Shown one piece after another: positions 43,939 to 53,886 of a stretch of DNA of 59,851 nucleotides. Source of the DNA: Desulfobulbaceae bacterium (lineage in GTDB: Bacteria > Bacteroidota > Ignavibacteria > Kapaibacteriales > UBA2268). The translations under genes were made by a program, and so were the position numbers. Positions within the stretch are counted from its first letter, which is position 1, and each line of letters opens with the position of its first letter. The notes under the pieces were generated by a model. The model saw nothing but the letters and a program-made list of their open reading frames with translations, had not been told where the DNA came from and searched no databases. The stretch lies in NCBI GenBank assembly GCA_018335795.1, contig JAGXRP010000009.1, positions 1 through 59,851 on the forward strand, in the 5' to 3' direction.

Positions 43939-44751
43939 ATGTTAGAAGCACTTACTTATCCCTTTTTTCAGAAAGCATTGACTGCGGGTCTATTGACCGG
44001 ATTTACAGGTAGTTATTACGGAGTATTTGTAGTCCAACGAAAAATCAGTTTTATTGGTAGTGGGCTTGCTCATGCAGCATTTGGCGGTGTGGCTCTTGGT
44101 TTACTTTTAGGTATAGAACCCTTGCTGACGGCAGTCCCTTTTACGATTCTTGTTGCTCTTGCAATAGTATATCTCCAAAAGCATACTCAATTGGCGGCAG
44201 ATGCTCTGATTGGAGTTCTATTTGCATTATCTGTAGCACTTGGTATTATTTTTCTTGCTGTCAAAACACAATATACATCCGATGCCTATTCTTATCTATT
44301 TGGTTCAATATTGACTGTCAATGACCAAGAATTAATAATAGCTCTCTTACTTTCATTAGTTACAGTGTTGACTTTTTTCAAGCTTTGGGCACGGTGGGCA
44401 TATTCCACATTCGATGTGGAGCTTGCCGGAGCAGACAAAATACCGATTGAATTTGATAACATTTTGTTGATTTTGTTGATTTCGGTGACAATAGTCATTT
44501 CAATTAAAATTGTGGGTATAATATTAATCTCCGCATACTTAGTTATTCCACCTGCATCGGCACGGCTTATCTCTTCATCTTTCGGCTCAATGACAGTCAT
44601 TTCGGTAATAATTGGGATGCTAAGTTCAATGATGGGTATTATATTTTCATACATTCTTGATTTACCAAGTGGAGCTATAATCGTCATTACGCAAACAATG
44701 ATTTTTTTTATAATCGTTTTAATTTCTTTGATAAAAAAGAATAAAAAGTGA
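43939..44751 (+). CDS. znuB: Zinc/manganese ABC transporter, permease
   Basis: A 270-residue ABC-3 family permease with eight or nine hydrophobic helices. The N-terminal 'GLLTGFTGSYYGVFVVQRKI' and 'GSGLAHAAFGGVALG' (substrate-path His) are family features, as is 'VGIILISAYLVIPPASARL'. It is the last gene of the znu operon; no terminator hairpin is evident in the short gap before the transglycosylase gene. Confidence 0.94.
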   Translation: MLEALTYPFFQKALTAGLLTGFTGSYYGVFVVQRKISFIGSGLAHAAFGGVALGLLLGIEPLLTAVPFTILVALAIVYLQKHTQLAADALIGVLFALSVALGIIFLAVKTQYTSDAYSYLFGSILTVNDQELIIALLLSLVTVLTFFKLWARWAYSTFDVELAGADKIPIEFDNILLILLISVTIVISIKIVGIILISAYLVIPPASARLISSSFGSMTVISVIIGMLSSMMGIIFSYILDLPSGAIIVITQTMIFFIIVLISLIKKNKK

Positions 44752-44823
44752 TTTTTTGTTTGCTACAATAAAATAAATGAGTTATATTGATACAATATTT
44801 TTTGCAAAATTTTGGGGAGTAGG

Positions 44824-47214
44824 ATGAAAAATATCCATAAAGGTTATATAATAATTCTATTTGTTTTGCTGACAGTGGCTGAACCGTTAGGATTGCTTTG
44901 CCAATCTAAAGGTTATCCGGTTTTGATACCGAGAGGTCGCCAATCATTACAGAAAGGAGAAATCCGAAACGATAGCACAAATACAAGAATTTTCCCCGAT
45001 AAATATTCAGATCTTGACGACCAAAAAGGTAGAAGTGCTGTCCACCAAGCCAACAACGAAATTACGACTACAATTGAGCAATCTCGTCAAAAATATCTTC
45101 AAGCACTAATCCTAATTCAAAAACGCGATACAGCAAGAGCTGCAAGGTATTTTGAACAAGCTTTGGATAAATTGAATATGATTTCGAGCAGTCCTGGAAT
45201 AGACAATAATAACGATTTTACGGATTTGGCTCAATCAATTATTGACGATTATCAAAATTATATTAAAAATATAGACTTAGTGGATGAATCTTCATCATTT
45301 TTTATCATACGAGACATACTTGCTACAGAAATTGCCGAAGACATAGAACCACTTGAATTCAATACACCGCACATTGCCGGTGGAAAAACAGCAATCCCTG
45401 CTTATCCAACTTTGCCAAAAGCACCAACAAACGTAGTAATACCCCTCACAGATCACCCATCCGTTGAAAAAGCAATATCGTTCTTGACAGGAAAAACCGG
45501 TGGAAGATATTTTAGGAACTGGCTCGAACGCAGTTCAAAATGGTTCCCGATGATGAAGCGATATGCACGTGAACACAACATGCCCGAAGAAATTGTATAT
45601 CTGTCGATGATAGAAAGTGGTCTGAATCCAACAATTGTATCAAGTGCTAGTGCAGTTGGGCTATGGCAATTTATCCGTTCTACAGGCGAAATGTACAATT
45701 TGAACAAAGACAAATCAATCTTCGTTGATGACAGACGTGACCCTGAAAAAGCAACTATTGCCGCAATGAGACACTTGAAGGATTTGTACAACGAATTTGG
45801 TGATTGGCATTTAGCAATGGCAGCATATAATTGCGGCGCCGGTTGCGTGTCTCGAGCAATTAGGCGTACCGGTGGTACCAAACCAGACTATTGGGATGTC
45901 TTGGAGCGATTGCCTCGTGAAACTCGCGGATACGTCCCGATGTATATAGCAACAGCTCGAATGGCGATGAATCCGGAAGCATACGGTATTGACATTAATT
46001 CCCTAAATTTCCAAGACGAATATCGCTATGATACTTTTCAAATTGAAGATGCAATTAGTTTGCAATCAATCGCACATGCCGCGGGAGTGACCTTAGATGA
46101 AATAAAGGCACTGAATCCCGAATTAATGAAAAATTGCACTCCTCCTGACAGACTTCCTTATACTTTGAAAATTCCCGTTGGTACAAAGGACAGATTTGCT
46201 GTTAATTTTGCAGCATTGACTGATGAAGAAAAGCAACCTTTCATGACTCACAAAGTAAAAAGCAAAGAAACGATTACTAAGATTGCTAAAAACTATGGAA
46301 TCAAAAGTTCGGACATTGTAGCAATGAACAATTTGAAATCTACAAAATCGAAATTGAAAACCGGACAGGAACTCATAATTCCTGTAATTAGTAGTCCGAA
46401 TACTGAAACTGCTTCAATCGCAGCAACAGCTTCTAACGAACGAAGCTCAACAAATTCCGCCACACATAAAGTCAAATCCGGTGAATCACTACATAGTATA
46501 GCTCGTCAATACGAAATGGAAGTTGGCGAATTAAGAAAACTGAATAATTTATCTTTAGACGATGATAAAATCACGATTGGTCAAATTTTGGTTATTAATT
46601 CTTCTGCCCAAGTAGCATCCAACCAAACACCAACCAAAGTAAATATAGAGCCAATTAAAAGCGACGGTGGCACTAATTATCATAAGGTAAAAAGTGGCGA
46701 AACTCTTGCTCAAATTGCTGATGATTATGGCGTGTCTATTGAGCAAATTCGAAAAATCAACAACATTGACAGGCACAAGATATACTCGGGTCAGAATTTG
46801 AAAATTCCTGCAAACGGACAAATTAAATCAAGCACAGATAATGAACCTTCGATTGCTACATCAACTAAGCCTATCGTCCACAAAGTATCTCGAGGCGAAA
46901 CTCTTAGCACTATCGCTGCAAAATATAGAGTTACCGAAAATCAAATCAAAGCATGGAATCCTGATGAAATCAACGGTTCGACTGTTTTTGCAAACAGTAA
47001 ACTGACAATCCATTCTTCGACAGATGCAAAAGGAAGTTCTGCAGCACAAACTAAAAATGTGAAGAGTTCTCCTAAGTATTATACAATCAAAAGAGGCGAT
47101 ACACTTGGAGAAATAGCGCGCAAATTTGGAGTTTCGGTAACATCACTCAAGTCAATAAACAAAAATATTGACGAACGCAGTCTCAGCATAGGTCGGAAGA
47201 TAAGAATTCAATAA
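44824..47214 (+). CDS. Membrane-bound lytic murein transglycosylase D-like, with five LysM domains
   Basis: A 796-residue periplasmic enzyme that cleaves peptidoglycan glycan strands. After a signal/anchor at 'YIIILFVLLTVAEPLGLL', a helical segment (about 60-200) leads to the SLT domain: catalytic Glu264 in 'SMIESGLNP', then 'SSASAVGLWQF' and 'MAAYNCGAG'. One LysM-like unit near 405-450 is degenerate. Five clear LysM units span about 475-796, each starting like 'THKVKSGESLHSIA' and separated by Ser/Thr-rich linkers. MltD of E. coli has fewer LysM units. The frame opens at TTG 44812, but ATG 44824 has GGGGAG upstream. Confidence 0.92.
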   Translation: MKNIHKGYIIILFVLLTVAEPLGLLCQSKGYPVLIPRGRQSLQKGEIRNDSTNTRIFPDKYSDLDDQKGRSAVHQANNEITTTIEQSRQKYLQALILIQKRDTARAARYFEQALDKLNMISSSPGIDNNNDFTDLAQSIIDDYQNYIKNIDLVDESSSFFIIRDILATEIAEDIEPLEFNTPHIAGGKTAIPAYPTLPKAPTNVVIPLTDHPSVEKAISFLTGKTGGRYFRNWLERSSKWFPMMKRYAREHNMPEEIVYLSMIESGLNPTIVSSASAVGLWQFIRSTGEMYNLNKDKSIFVDDRRDPEKATIAAMRHLKDLYNEFGDWHLAMAAYNCGAGCVSRAIRRTGGTKPDYWDVLERLPRETRGYVPMYIATARMAMNPEAYGIDINSLNFQDEYRYDTFQIEDAISLQSIAHAAGVTLDEIKALNPELMKNCTPPDRLPYTLKIPVGTKDRFAVNFAALTDEEKQPFMTHKVKSKETITKIAKNYGIKSSDIVAMNNLKSTKSKLKTGQELIIPVISSPNTETASIAATASNERSSTNSATHKVKSGESLHSIARQYEMEVGELRKLNNLSLDDDKITIGQILVINSSAQVASNQTPTKVNIEPIKSDGGTNYHKVKSGETLAQIADDYGVSIEQIRKINNIDRHKIYSGQNLKIPANGQIKSSTDNEPSIATSTKPIVHKVSRGETLSTIAAKYRVTENQIKAWNPDEINGSTVFANSKLTIHSSTDAKGSSAAQTKNVKSSPKYYTIKRGDTLGEIARKFGVSVTSLKSINKNIDERSLSIGRKIRIQ

Positions 47215-47316
47215 CAAATTTGCTAAAAATCATTTTTTTTCCAATTAATTACTACTAAATTCGTATTTTTGTGAACTTATGTATTTCATTTGGTTAATCA
47301 AAATTAGTAGTAATAA

Positions 47317-48297
47317 ATGAGAGCGGTAATACCGGTAGCCGGTGTCGGTACAAGGCTACGTCCACACACATATTCCTTACCGAAAGTCCTCTTAAACGTC
47401 GCCGGGAAACCCATTTTAGGTCATATTTTAGATGCTTTGGTCGAACAATCAATCACTAAAGCAACGATTATAACTGGTTATATGGGCAAATTGGTCGAAA
47501 ATTATGTTGTCGAAAATTACAAGTCTATAAATTTTGATTTTGTCGTCCAAGAAGAGCGTCTCGGTTTAGGACATGCTATTTGGACAGGTCGCAATACCTA
47601 TGGCACAGACCCACTGATAATAATACTTGGCGATACGATTTTTGACGTTGACCTATCAAGGTTGACTGTAAATGGTTCGAATACTATCGGTGTTAAAGAA
47701 GTTGACGACCCTCGTCGCTTTGGTGTTGTTGTTTTGAACAATAAAGGCAAAATCGAAAGATTAGTCGAAAAACCAGAACAATTTGTTTCAAATCTCGCAA
47801 TAGTAGGTCTTTACAATATTCAAGATTCGAAGTTATTAAGCGCCTGTTTGGACGAAATGATAAACAATAATATCCGAACACGCGGCGAATATCAGTTGAC
47901 AGATGCTTTGCAGATGATGATTGAAAAAGGTGCAGAGTTTTCAACAACAAATGTAGAAGGATGGTTCGATTGTGGCAAACCCGAGACTTTGCTCAATACA
48001 AATAGATTTTTGTTAGACCGCAAACCTCCATCAAGACAATTCCCCGATTCGATTATCATTCCGCCATCATTTGTAGCGGCAACAGCTGTTATCGAACGTT
48101 CGGTAATCGGACCATATGCGTCAGTCGCAGACGGTGCAGTCGTCAAAGATAGCATTGTGCGTGATTCGATTATCAGCAATTACGCCAAAGTTCAATCCTC
48201 CTTGCTCGAACAATCAATAATTGGAAATGAAGCCGAAGTAAAGGGTCATTTCAACCGTCTCAACGTCGGCGATTCGAGCCAAATATCAGAAACTTAA
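47317..48297 (+). CDS. Sugar-phosphate nucleotidyltransferase
   Basis: A 326-residue enzyme joining an NTP and a sugar-1-phosphate for envelope polysaccharides. N-terminal Rossmann domain: 'PVAGVGTRLRPHTYSLPKVL' (6-25), 'IILGDTIFDVD', 'LVEKPEQF' and 'GEYQLTDALQ'. Residues about 245-320 form a short left-handed beta-helix ('VIERSVIGPYASVADGAVV'). The overall form matches glucose-1-phosphate thymidylyl- or uridylyltransferase-like proteins; the sugar cannot be fixed. It leads a run with metK and ahcY (24- and 25-base gaps). Confidence 0.87.
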   Translation: MRAVIPVAGVGTRLRPHTYSLPKVLLNVAGKPILGHILDALVEQSITKATIITGYMGKLVENYVVENYKSINFDFVVQEERLGLGHAIWTGRNTYGTDPLIIILGDTIFDVDLSRLTVNGSNTIGVKEVDDPRRFGVVVLNNKGKIERLVEKPEQFVSNLAIVGLYNIQDSKLLSACLDEMINNNIRTRGEYQLTDALQMMIEKGAEFSTTNVEGWFDCGKPETLLNTNRFLLDRKPPSRQFPDSIIIPPSFVAATAVIERSVIGPYASVADGAVVKDSIVRDSIISNYAKVQSSLLEQSIIGNEAEVKGHFNRLNVGDSSQISET

Positions 48298-48321
48298 AAT
48301 TATAATAAAAAGGTCTTTATA

Positions 48322-49467
48322 ATGTCAAAAAAAACATATTTATTTACTTCTGAATCAGTTTCCGAAGGACATCCCGATAAAATTTGCGACCAAGTATCCG
48401 ATGCGGTTCTTGATGCTATGCTTAAAGATGACCCCGATAGCCGAGTAGCTTGTGAGTGTTTCGCATCAACCGGATTAATTGTTGTTGGCGGTGAAGTTAG
48501 AACAGACACTTACATAGATTTACAACAACTCGTTCGTGACGTAATTAAAGATATTGGCTACAATAAATACGGTTTAAGATTCGATGCAGAATCTGCCGCA
48601 GTAGTGAATGTGATTAATCATCAATCTCATGATATTGCTCTTGGAGTAGATGTCGGAGGTGCCGGAGACCAAGGGATGATGTTCGGCTATGCAAATACCG
48701 AAACTGCTGAATTGATGCCTGCTCCAATTATGTTTTCGCACCAATTAGTACGCAAATTGGCTGATATTAGGAAAAATTCCAACTTAATGCCTTATCTACG
48801 CCCTGATTCCAAATCGCAAGTCACAATCGAATATAGCGATACTAACGAAATTATTCGTGTTGACACTGTTGTAGTCTCGACTCAACATGACCCGGACGTC
48901 GAACAAAGCAAAATCAGAGAAGATGTAATTGAAAAATTGATTTATAAAGTAATTCCAAACGAATTGCTCGACGAAAATACAAAGTTCCACATCAACCCAA
49001 CAGGAAAATTCGAAATTGGCGGACCACATGGCGATACAGGATTGACCGGACGCAAAATCATCGTTGATACATACGGCGGTAGAGCTCCGCACGGTGGTGG
49101 AGCATTCTCAGGTAAAGATGCTACAAAAGTTGACCGTTCAGCTGCTTATGCCGCAAGACACTTGGCAAAAAACATTGTTGCCGCAGGAATTGCAAAAGAA
49201 TGTACGATACAATTGTCCTATGCAATCGGTGTAGCCCAACCTGTATCAATCAACGTCAAAACACATGGCACTTCGTTGGTGGACGAAACTGAATTAGCAT
49301 CATTCATTTTGAAGAACATAGATTTATCGCCAAGAGCAATCATCGAAAGATTAGACCTCAAGAAACCGATATTCCGTCCCACAGCTGCTTATGGACATTT
49401 CGGAAGAAATGAATTCCCATGGGAACAATTAAGCTTTGTGGAATTGTTCAAGAAAAATTTTAATTAG
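48322..49467 (+). CDS. metK: S-adenosylmethionine synthetase
   Basis: Forms AdoMet from methionine and ATP. The 381-residue length is typical. Motifs: '[18 protein letters not shown]' (metal and ATP sites), '[12 protein letters not shown]', '[20 protein letters not shown]' and 'GGGAFSGKD'. AAAAGG precedes the ATG. It is followed by ahcY, so production of AdoMet and removal of its by-product are co-expressed. No SAM riboswitch fits in the 24-base gap. Confidence 0.97.
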   Translation: MSKKTYLFTSESVSEGHPDKICDQVSDAVLDAMLKDDPDSRVACECFASTGLIVVGGEVRTDTYIDLQQLVRDVIKDIGYNKYGLRFDAESAAVVNVINHQSHDIALGVDVGGAGDQGMMFGYANTETAELMPAPIMFSHQLVRKLADIRKNSNLMPYLRPDSKSQVTIEYSDTNEIIRVDTVVVSTQHDPDVEQSKIREDVIEKLIYKVIPNELLDENTKFHINPTGKFEIGGPHGDTGLTGRKIIVDTYGGRAPHGGGAFSGKDATKVDRSAAYAARHLAKNIVAAGIAKECTIQLSYAIGVAQPVSINVKTHGTSLVDETELASFILKNIDLSPRAIIERLDLKKPIFRPTAAYGHFGRNEFPWEQLSFVELFKKNFN

Positions 49468-49492
49468 AATTTTAATAATATAGGATTTATAA

Positions 49493-50806
49493 ATGTCAAA
49501 TATACCATCAAAAGCCGCAACAGGCAACTTCTCCGAAGTTTTGGGGCAATATTGTGTACGCAATATCGAACTTGCCGATGAAGGCAGAAAATTAATTGAT
49601 TGGGCAGAAGCGAATATGCCGGTTTTAATGGGATTGCGTAAAAAATACAGCGAAACTAAGCCTTTTGCAGGTTATACTATCGCAGGCTGTTTGCACGTAA
49701 CCAAAGAAACTGCTGTTCTAATCAAAACACTCAGAGATGCCGGAGCCGATGTGCTTTGGTCGGGTTGTAACCCACTTTCAACAAGTGATGCAGTAGCTGC
49801 CGCTCTGGCTGCTGACGGAATCAAGATTTACGCTTGGTACAACAACAAGGAAGATTTCTACTGGTGTATCGAACGTACGATTGACGGAAAGCCACATCTG
49901 ACACTTGATGATGGTTGCGATTTGATTGATACTGTTCATGAAAAATATAAAGAACTCGCAACTCAGCATATAGTCGGCGGCTCGGAAGAGACTACAACCG
50001 GTGTAAGTCGTTTGAGAGCTCGCGAATTAGCCGGACAATTGCTCTACCCTGTTTTCGCCGTTAATGACGCCGAAACAAAATGGGACTTTGATAACGTTTA
50101 TGGTACAGGTCAATCAACTATTGACGGTATCATCCGCGCAACTTCCGTAATGCTTGCCGGCAAGAATTTTGTCGTTGCAGGTCACGGACATTGTGGCTCG
50201 GGTGTAGCCAAAAGAGCGAAAGGAATGGGCTCGAACACAATTATCACCGAAGTAAAAGCAACTGCTGCACTCAAAGGCTACCTCGAAGGACACACTGTGA
50301 TGACGATGGAAGATGCAGCCAAAGTTGGCGATATTTTCTGTACTGCAACAGGCGTCAAAGATGTAATACGCAAAGAGCATTTTGAAGTAATGAAAGACGG
50401 TGCAATCGTTTGCAACACCGGACATTATGATGCAGAAATCAATATTCCCGAATTGGAAGAAATTGCTGTAAGCAAGCGTACTATCCGCGCCAATTGCGAA
50501 GAATACACAATGAAAGATGGCAGAAAGATTTATCTTTTGGCTCAAGGCAGATTGATTAACTTAGCTGCAGCCGAAGGTCACCCTTCAGAAGTTATGGATA
50601 TGTCATTTGCTAATCAATTCATGGCACATCTCAACCTCGTCACAATGCACAAATCAGGCGACCCGATTCCTGTAAAAGTTATCACTCCTGACCCTGCTCA
50701 AGACGAATACGTAGCTGAAACAAAATTGGCTATGATGAATATGAAAATTGACAAACTCACTCCCGAGCAAATCATTTACATGAACGATTACAACGCCGGC
50801 ACATAA
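49493..50806 (+). CDS. ahcY: S-adenosylhomocysteine hydrolase
   Basis: Hydrolyses S-adenosylhomocysteine to adenosine and homocysteine, relieving product inhibition of methyltransferases. The 437 residues include 'TIAGCLHVTKETAVLIKTL', 'SGCNPLSTSD', 'VAGHGHCGSGVAKRAKGMGS' (NAD-binding) and 'VICNTGHYDAEI'. The Cys-containing NAD loop and 'AKRAKGMG' look closer to the short archaeal/thermophile-type enzymes than to the long proteobacterial type. It is last before a strong terminator. Confidence 0.96.
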   Translation: MSNIPSKAATGNFSEVLGQYCVRNIELADEGRKLIDWAEANMPVLMGLRKKYSETKPFAGYTIAGCLHVTKETAVLIKTLRDAGADVLWSGCNPLSTSDAVAAALAADGIKIYAWYNNKEDFYWCIERTIDGKPHLTLDDGCDLIDTVHEKYKELATQHIVGGSEETTTGVSRLRARELAGQLLYPVFAVNDAETKWDFDNVYGTGQSTIDGIIRATSVMLAGKNFVVAGHGHCGSGVAKRAKGMGSNTIITEVKATAALKGYLEGHTVMTMEDAAKVGDIFCTATGVKDVIRKEHFEVMKDGAIVCNTGHYDAEINIPELEEIAVSKRTIRANCEEYTMKDGRKIYLLAQGRLINLAAAEGHPSEVMDMSFANQFMAHLNLVTMHKSGDPIPVKVITPDPAQDEYVAETKLAMMNMKIDKLTPEQIIYMNDYNAGT

Positions 50807-50828
50807 TAGTTCAAGGCAAATATTTTAA

Positions 50829-50860
50829 AAGAGGCTCTTGAGAGCCTCTTTTTTTTTTGG
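50829..50860 (+). terminator. Rho-independent terminator after ahcY
   Basis: AAGAGGCTCT and AGAGCCTCTT form a 10-bp perfect stem with a very short loop, followed by eight more T. It ends the nucleotidyltransferase-metK-ahcY unit just before the convergent dprA-like gene. Confidence 0.93.
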
Positions 50861-50868
50861 GGTGGGAG

Positions 50869-51831
50869 TTATTCAAACAATATCGTTTGTTTTGTTTCTT
50901 TCAATGATTCACTATCATTTGGAGCATTATTTGATTGGTCTCCACTTCTCGGCAATTCAGTTCCATTGAAGTCAACAGCAATTGCGCCTTTTTGAATCAG
51001 AAGGTGGTTTGCATTTTTTTCGTCCGTGTCGGGTTGTCGGACATATATTTTTCGGTCCTTCCGCAATCCATCAATCACTCCAGACCAAGTTCCGCTATTT
51101 TCGGCTGATTCGGCTACATAAATTTCGTCGGCAAGCCCGTAAATAATTGGATTACGAGCCATTGCTAAGCCGGCATTCCAAGGTGCTTTGGGGAAGAATG
51201 TGCTCAAAACTAAGACATTACCCTCAATTATTTGCTTGTAATATTTGTTGAATCCTGAGCCGAATGTCATAATACCTTGCGGAAGCACAATTATACTTTG
51301 ACCGTTATAGTTGATTGCTGAATCAAGTGCTTGTTTGTCAACGCCTTTTGCAAAGCCGCTAACAACAACTTTATATTCCACACTTGCAAGTTTCGCAATA
51401 TTGTCGGTGAATTTCAAGGCTGTTTCGGATGCGTTCCTCGAACCTACGATGGCAATTGATTTTTCATCGAGAATTTTCTTATTCCCTTTGACATATAGCA
51501 CCGCAGGGGAGTAGGTAGTTTTCAAATTATTTTTTAAAGTCTTGGAATATTCGGGCGATGTAATTGGAATAATTTCAAATCCTTGACTAATAAAGGACTC
51601 GGCTAAAAAAGCGTTACTTGCAATTTCCGATTTTGCTTGGTTTAAGTCTGAAATTTGCTTTTCATCTAACTGATATTGATTTTTCCAATCGCTTTCACTC
51701 AGCTGAAAAAATTCATCTATTGAAATCTTGTTCTCGTGAAAAAACTTGATGATAAGGTTGTTTATTTTCAAATGCCCCCATCGTGGCAGGTGCGCCAATG
51801 CTAACCAATAAGGTGTTTCCTCATTTCTCAT
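50869..51831 (-). CDS. DprA-like protein (DNA-processing fold), possible antitoxin partner
   Basis: A 320-residue protein with an N-terminal helical part ('YWLALAHLPRWGHLKINNLI') and the DprA Rossmann fold: 'SIAIVGSRNASETAL' (about 126-140), 'VVSGFAKGVDKQALDSAI', 'IIVLPQGI' and 'SGTWSGVIDGLRK'. The C-terminus lacks the usual winged helix and ends in a polar tail. Canonical DprA loads RecA on incoming DNA during competence, but no competence genes are nearby. Here it follows the helicase-phosphoribosyltransferase gene by one base. A DprA homologue beside a phosphoribosyltransferase is the ShosTA layout, so an antitoxin or defence role is a reasonable alternative. Confidence 0.85.
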   Translation of the reverse strand: MRNEETPYWLALAHLPRWGHLKINNLIIKFFHENKISIDEFFQLSESDWKNQYQLDEKQISDLNQAKSEIASNAFLAESFISQGFEIIPITSPEYSKTLKNNLKTTYSPAVLYVKGNKKILDEKSIAIVGSRNASETALKFTDNIAKLASVEYKVVVSGFAKGVDKQALDSAINYNGQSIIVLPQGIMTFGSGFNKYYKQIIEGNVLVLSTFFPKAPWNAGLAMARNPIIYGLADEIYVAESAENSGTWSGVIDGLRKDRKIYVRQPDTDEKNANHLLIQKGAIAVDFNGTELPRSGDQSNNAPNDSESLKETKQTILFE

Positions 51832-51832
51832 A

Positions 51833-53848
51833 TTATACTATATCTCCTCCTACTGTTTTAGCAATGACTATTGGGGCAATTTTTATTGCTCCCAGCTCCG
51901 TTAAATATTTACCAATTTCTTTTACCGTTGCACCGCTATCAAAAATATCGTCAATTAGTAAAACGCTTTTGCCGTGAACTTCATTTGGATGTGGCAAAAA
52001 GAAAGCTCCTTTTACATTTTCAGACTTCAAATAATTGTTCTCGAATACCTTTTGTTTCTCTGTTTCCCTGCTTTTTATCAACTCGTGGGAGATTGGAAAC
52101 TTCAAAACCTGAGCCATTTTTGTAGCAAAGTTCCTGACCAAATCGCCGGATTGCGTTGGTGGGACATGAACTACCAAATCGAATCTCTCTTGACCGAATT
52201 TATTCCTGAAAGCTTTCAGCACTAATTTCAGGAGAAAGTCGGGATAATCGCCGCCGTGTTCATATTTTGACGCGTGCAAAGCAGCACCAACATTCGAAAC
52301 GCCATAATAAGAGGCTGCCACACCATTTACGATATGTGAACCTTTTGATTCAACTTCCAAAATAGGGAAATAATTTTCCCAAAAATTCTGCAATTTCCCC
52401 GACCATTCGGGTGTAACTGTCACTGTAATTCGCTTTTCGCCTGTGTTGTCACAATTGGTGAAAGTATGATTTGAAGTATCACCCAAATAATCGCAAAGAA
52501 ATTTCATTCGTGATTTATCGGTTTCAACATATTCAATCATCTTTTCCAAGTCATCAAATTTTGCTTTTCGCAAATCTTCGAATGCTTGAGTATTTAATGG
52601 TTGAGAATTACGCACGTACTCATATTTTTTACTTCGTCCGATCATTACTTCCCTGATTATTCCTTGTTCCATCAGGTCGGCTTTGATTACTCGGATTTGA
52701 TTTTGCTTCAAATTGCTTCGCTTCATTATTTCTTTTTCGCCGAGCAACTCAGATTTGACGACAGCAATCACTTTCTCATACTTTTTAATCGAAGGTCTGC
52801 TACCTTCGATAAATGCTTCGGGCAATTTTTTATCATCGGGATTGTAGAACAAAACAATGTAGCAGGGCTCTCCATCTCTGCCTGCTCGGCCAATTTCTTG
52901 ATAATAATGAATTGGTGATTGAGGGATTTGAGTGTGGATTATAAATCGTATATCCGGCTTGTCAATTCCCATCCCTAATGCGTTGGTCGAAATTATACAC
53001 TTCCATTGGTTCGACATTAAGCCATTTTCTATGGCAATTCTTGAAATCGGGTCTAAACCTGCATTGTAAGCGGTTGATGATATATTTAAATGCTCAAACC
53101 ATTTCGAGAAAATTTCGGTATCAACCCTTGTGCCGGTGTAGAGTATTCCGGTACCGGGAATTTTGTTCATGTACCTGCCGAGCCACATCATCTTTTCCTC
53201 TTGGGACGAAACTTTAATAACGTACAATTTGAAATTGTCTCGCATTAAATTTCCGCGAATTGTCTGAATGTTATTTCCGATTTGTTGGGCAACGTCAAGT
53301 TCAACTCTTTTTGTGGCTGTTGCCGTGGTTGCAAGTACCGGAAGCCCCGTTGGCAGTAGCTTAACGAGATTAATTATTCTTTTGAAAGCAGGTCTGAAGT
53401 CGTGTCCCCAAACCGATATGCAGTGCGCCTCGTCAACGACAACCATTGATAAATTTAATTGTCGTGTGGCTTCAATCCAATCACTATTTTCTTGCCTTTC
53501 AGGGGCAATGTAGAGGATTTGAATTTTGCCCTGTTTGGCGTCGCTAATTATTTGTGCGTTTTCTTCGGGAGTTTGCTCGCTATTAATACACTTAGCTGCT
53601 ATCCCAAGAGCTGTTAGCTTGCTGACTTGGTCTCTCATCAATGCAATTAGCGGGGAAAATATAACAGTTGTCCCTTTGAAAATCGTCGCCGGAAATTGGA
53701 AACAGAGCGACTTTCCAAAGCCCGTCTTTTCAATGAGCAATACTCTTTCTCCTTTCAAAATTTTATCAATTGTGAGCCATTGCTCATCATAAAATTTTGA
53801 GAGCTTAAAAGTCCGCTGCAAAATTATTTCGGCTTCTTGTCGGGTCAT
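51833..53848 (-). CDS. RecQ-type helicase fused to a ComF-like phosphoribosyltransferase
   Basis: A 671-residue two-part protein. Residues 1-350 are a RecQ-type SF2 helicase: Walker A 'EKTGFGKS' (40-47), 'SPLIALMRDQV', DEAH box at 139-142 in 'DEAHCISVWGHDFRP', and motif VI 'QEIGRAGRDGEP'. The zinc site normally after this is broken down ('CDYLGD...TNCDNTG' keeps only two Cys), and a small winged-helix-like stretch lies near 385-420. Residues about 500-671 are a phosphoribosyltransferase: 'FDLVVHVPPTQSGDL' and the PRPP loop 'VLLIDDIFDSGAT' (629-641). Fusion of helicase to phosphoribosyltransferase is unlike housekeeping RecQ. The GGAGG near its end probably serves the dprA-like gene. Confidence 0.9.
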   Translation of the reverse strand: MTRQEAEIILQRTFKLSKFYDEQWLTIDKILKGERVLLIEKTGFGKSLCFQFPATIFKGTTVIFSPLIALMRDQVSKLTALGIAAKCINSEQTPEENAQIISDAKQGKIQILYIAPERQENSDWIEATRQLNLSMVVVDEAHCISVWGHDFRPAFKRIINLVKLLPTGLPVLATTATATKRVELDVAQQIGNNIQTIRGNLMRDNFKLYVIKVSSQEEKMMWLGRYMNKIPGTGILYTGTRVDTEIFSKWFEHLNISSTAYNAGLDPISRIAIENGLMSNQWKCIISTNALGMGIDKPDIRFIIHTQIPQSPIHYYQEIGRAGRDGEPCYIVLFYNPDDKKLPEAFIEGSRPSIKKYEKVIAVVKSELLGEKEIMKRSNLKQNQIRVIKADLMEQGIIREVMIGRSKKYEYVRNSQPLNTQAFEDLRKAKFDDLEKMIEYVETDKSRMKFLCDYLGDTSNHTFTNCDNTGEKRITVTVTPEWSGKLQNFWENYFPILEVESKGSHIVNGVAASYYGVSNVGAALHASKYEHGGDYPDFLLKLVLKAFRNKFGQERFDLVVHVPPTQSGDLVRNFATKMAQVLKFPISHELIKSRETEKQKVFENNYLKSENVKGAFFLPHPNEVHGKSVLLIDDIFDSGATVKEIGKYLTELGAIKIAPIVIAKTVGGDIV

Positions 53849-53886
53849 ATACTGGTATTAATCTTGAATAAGTCGAACTTCCATTT

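Noticed and set aside
48298-48321. SAM riboswitch upstream of metK
   Set aside because: Only 24 bases separate it from the preceding gene; no room and no conserved structure.
50869-51831. Calling the DprA homologue a competence gene
   Set aside because: No comEC, comF (free-standing) or pilus genes are near, the winged helix is missing, and the gene is tied to the helicase-phosphoribosyltransferase.
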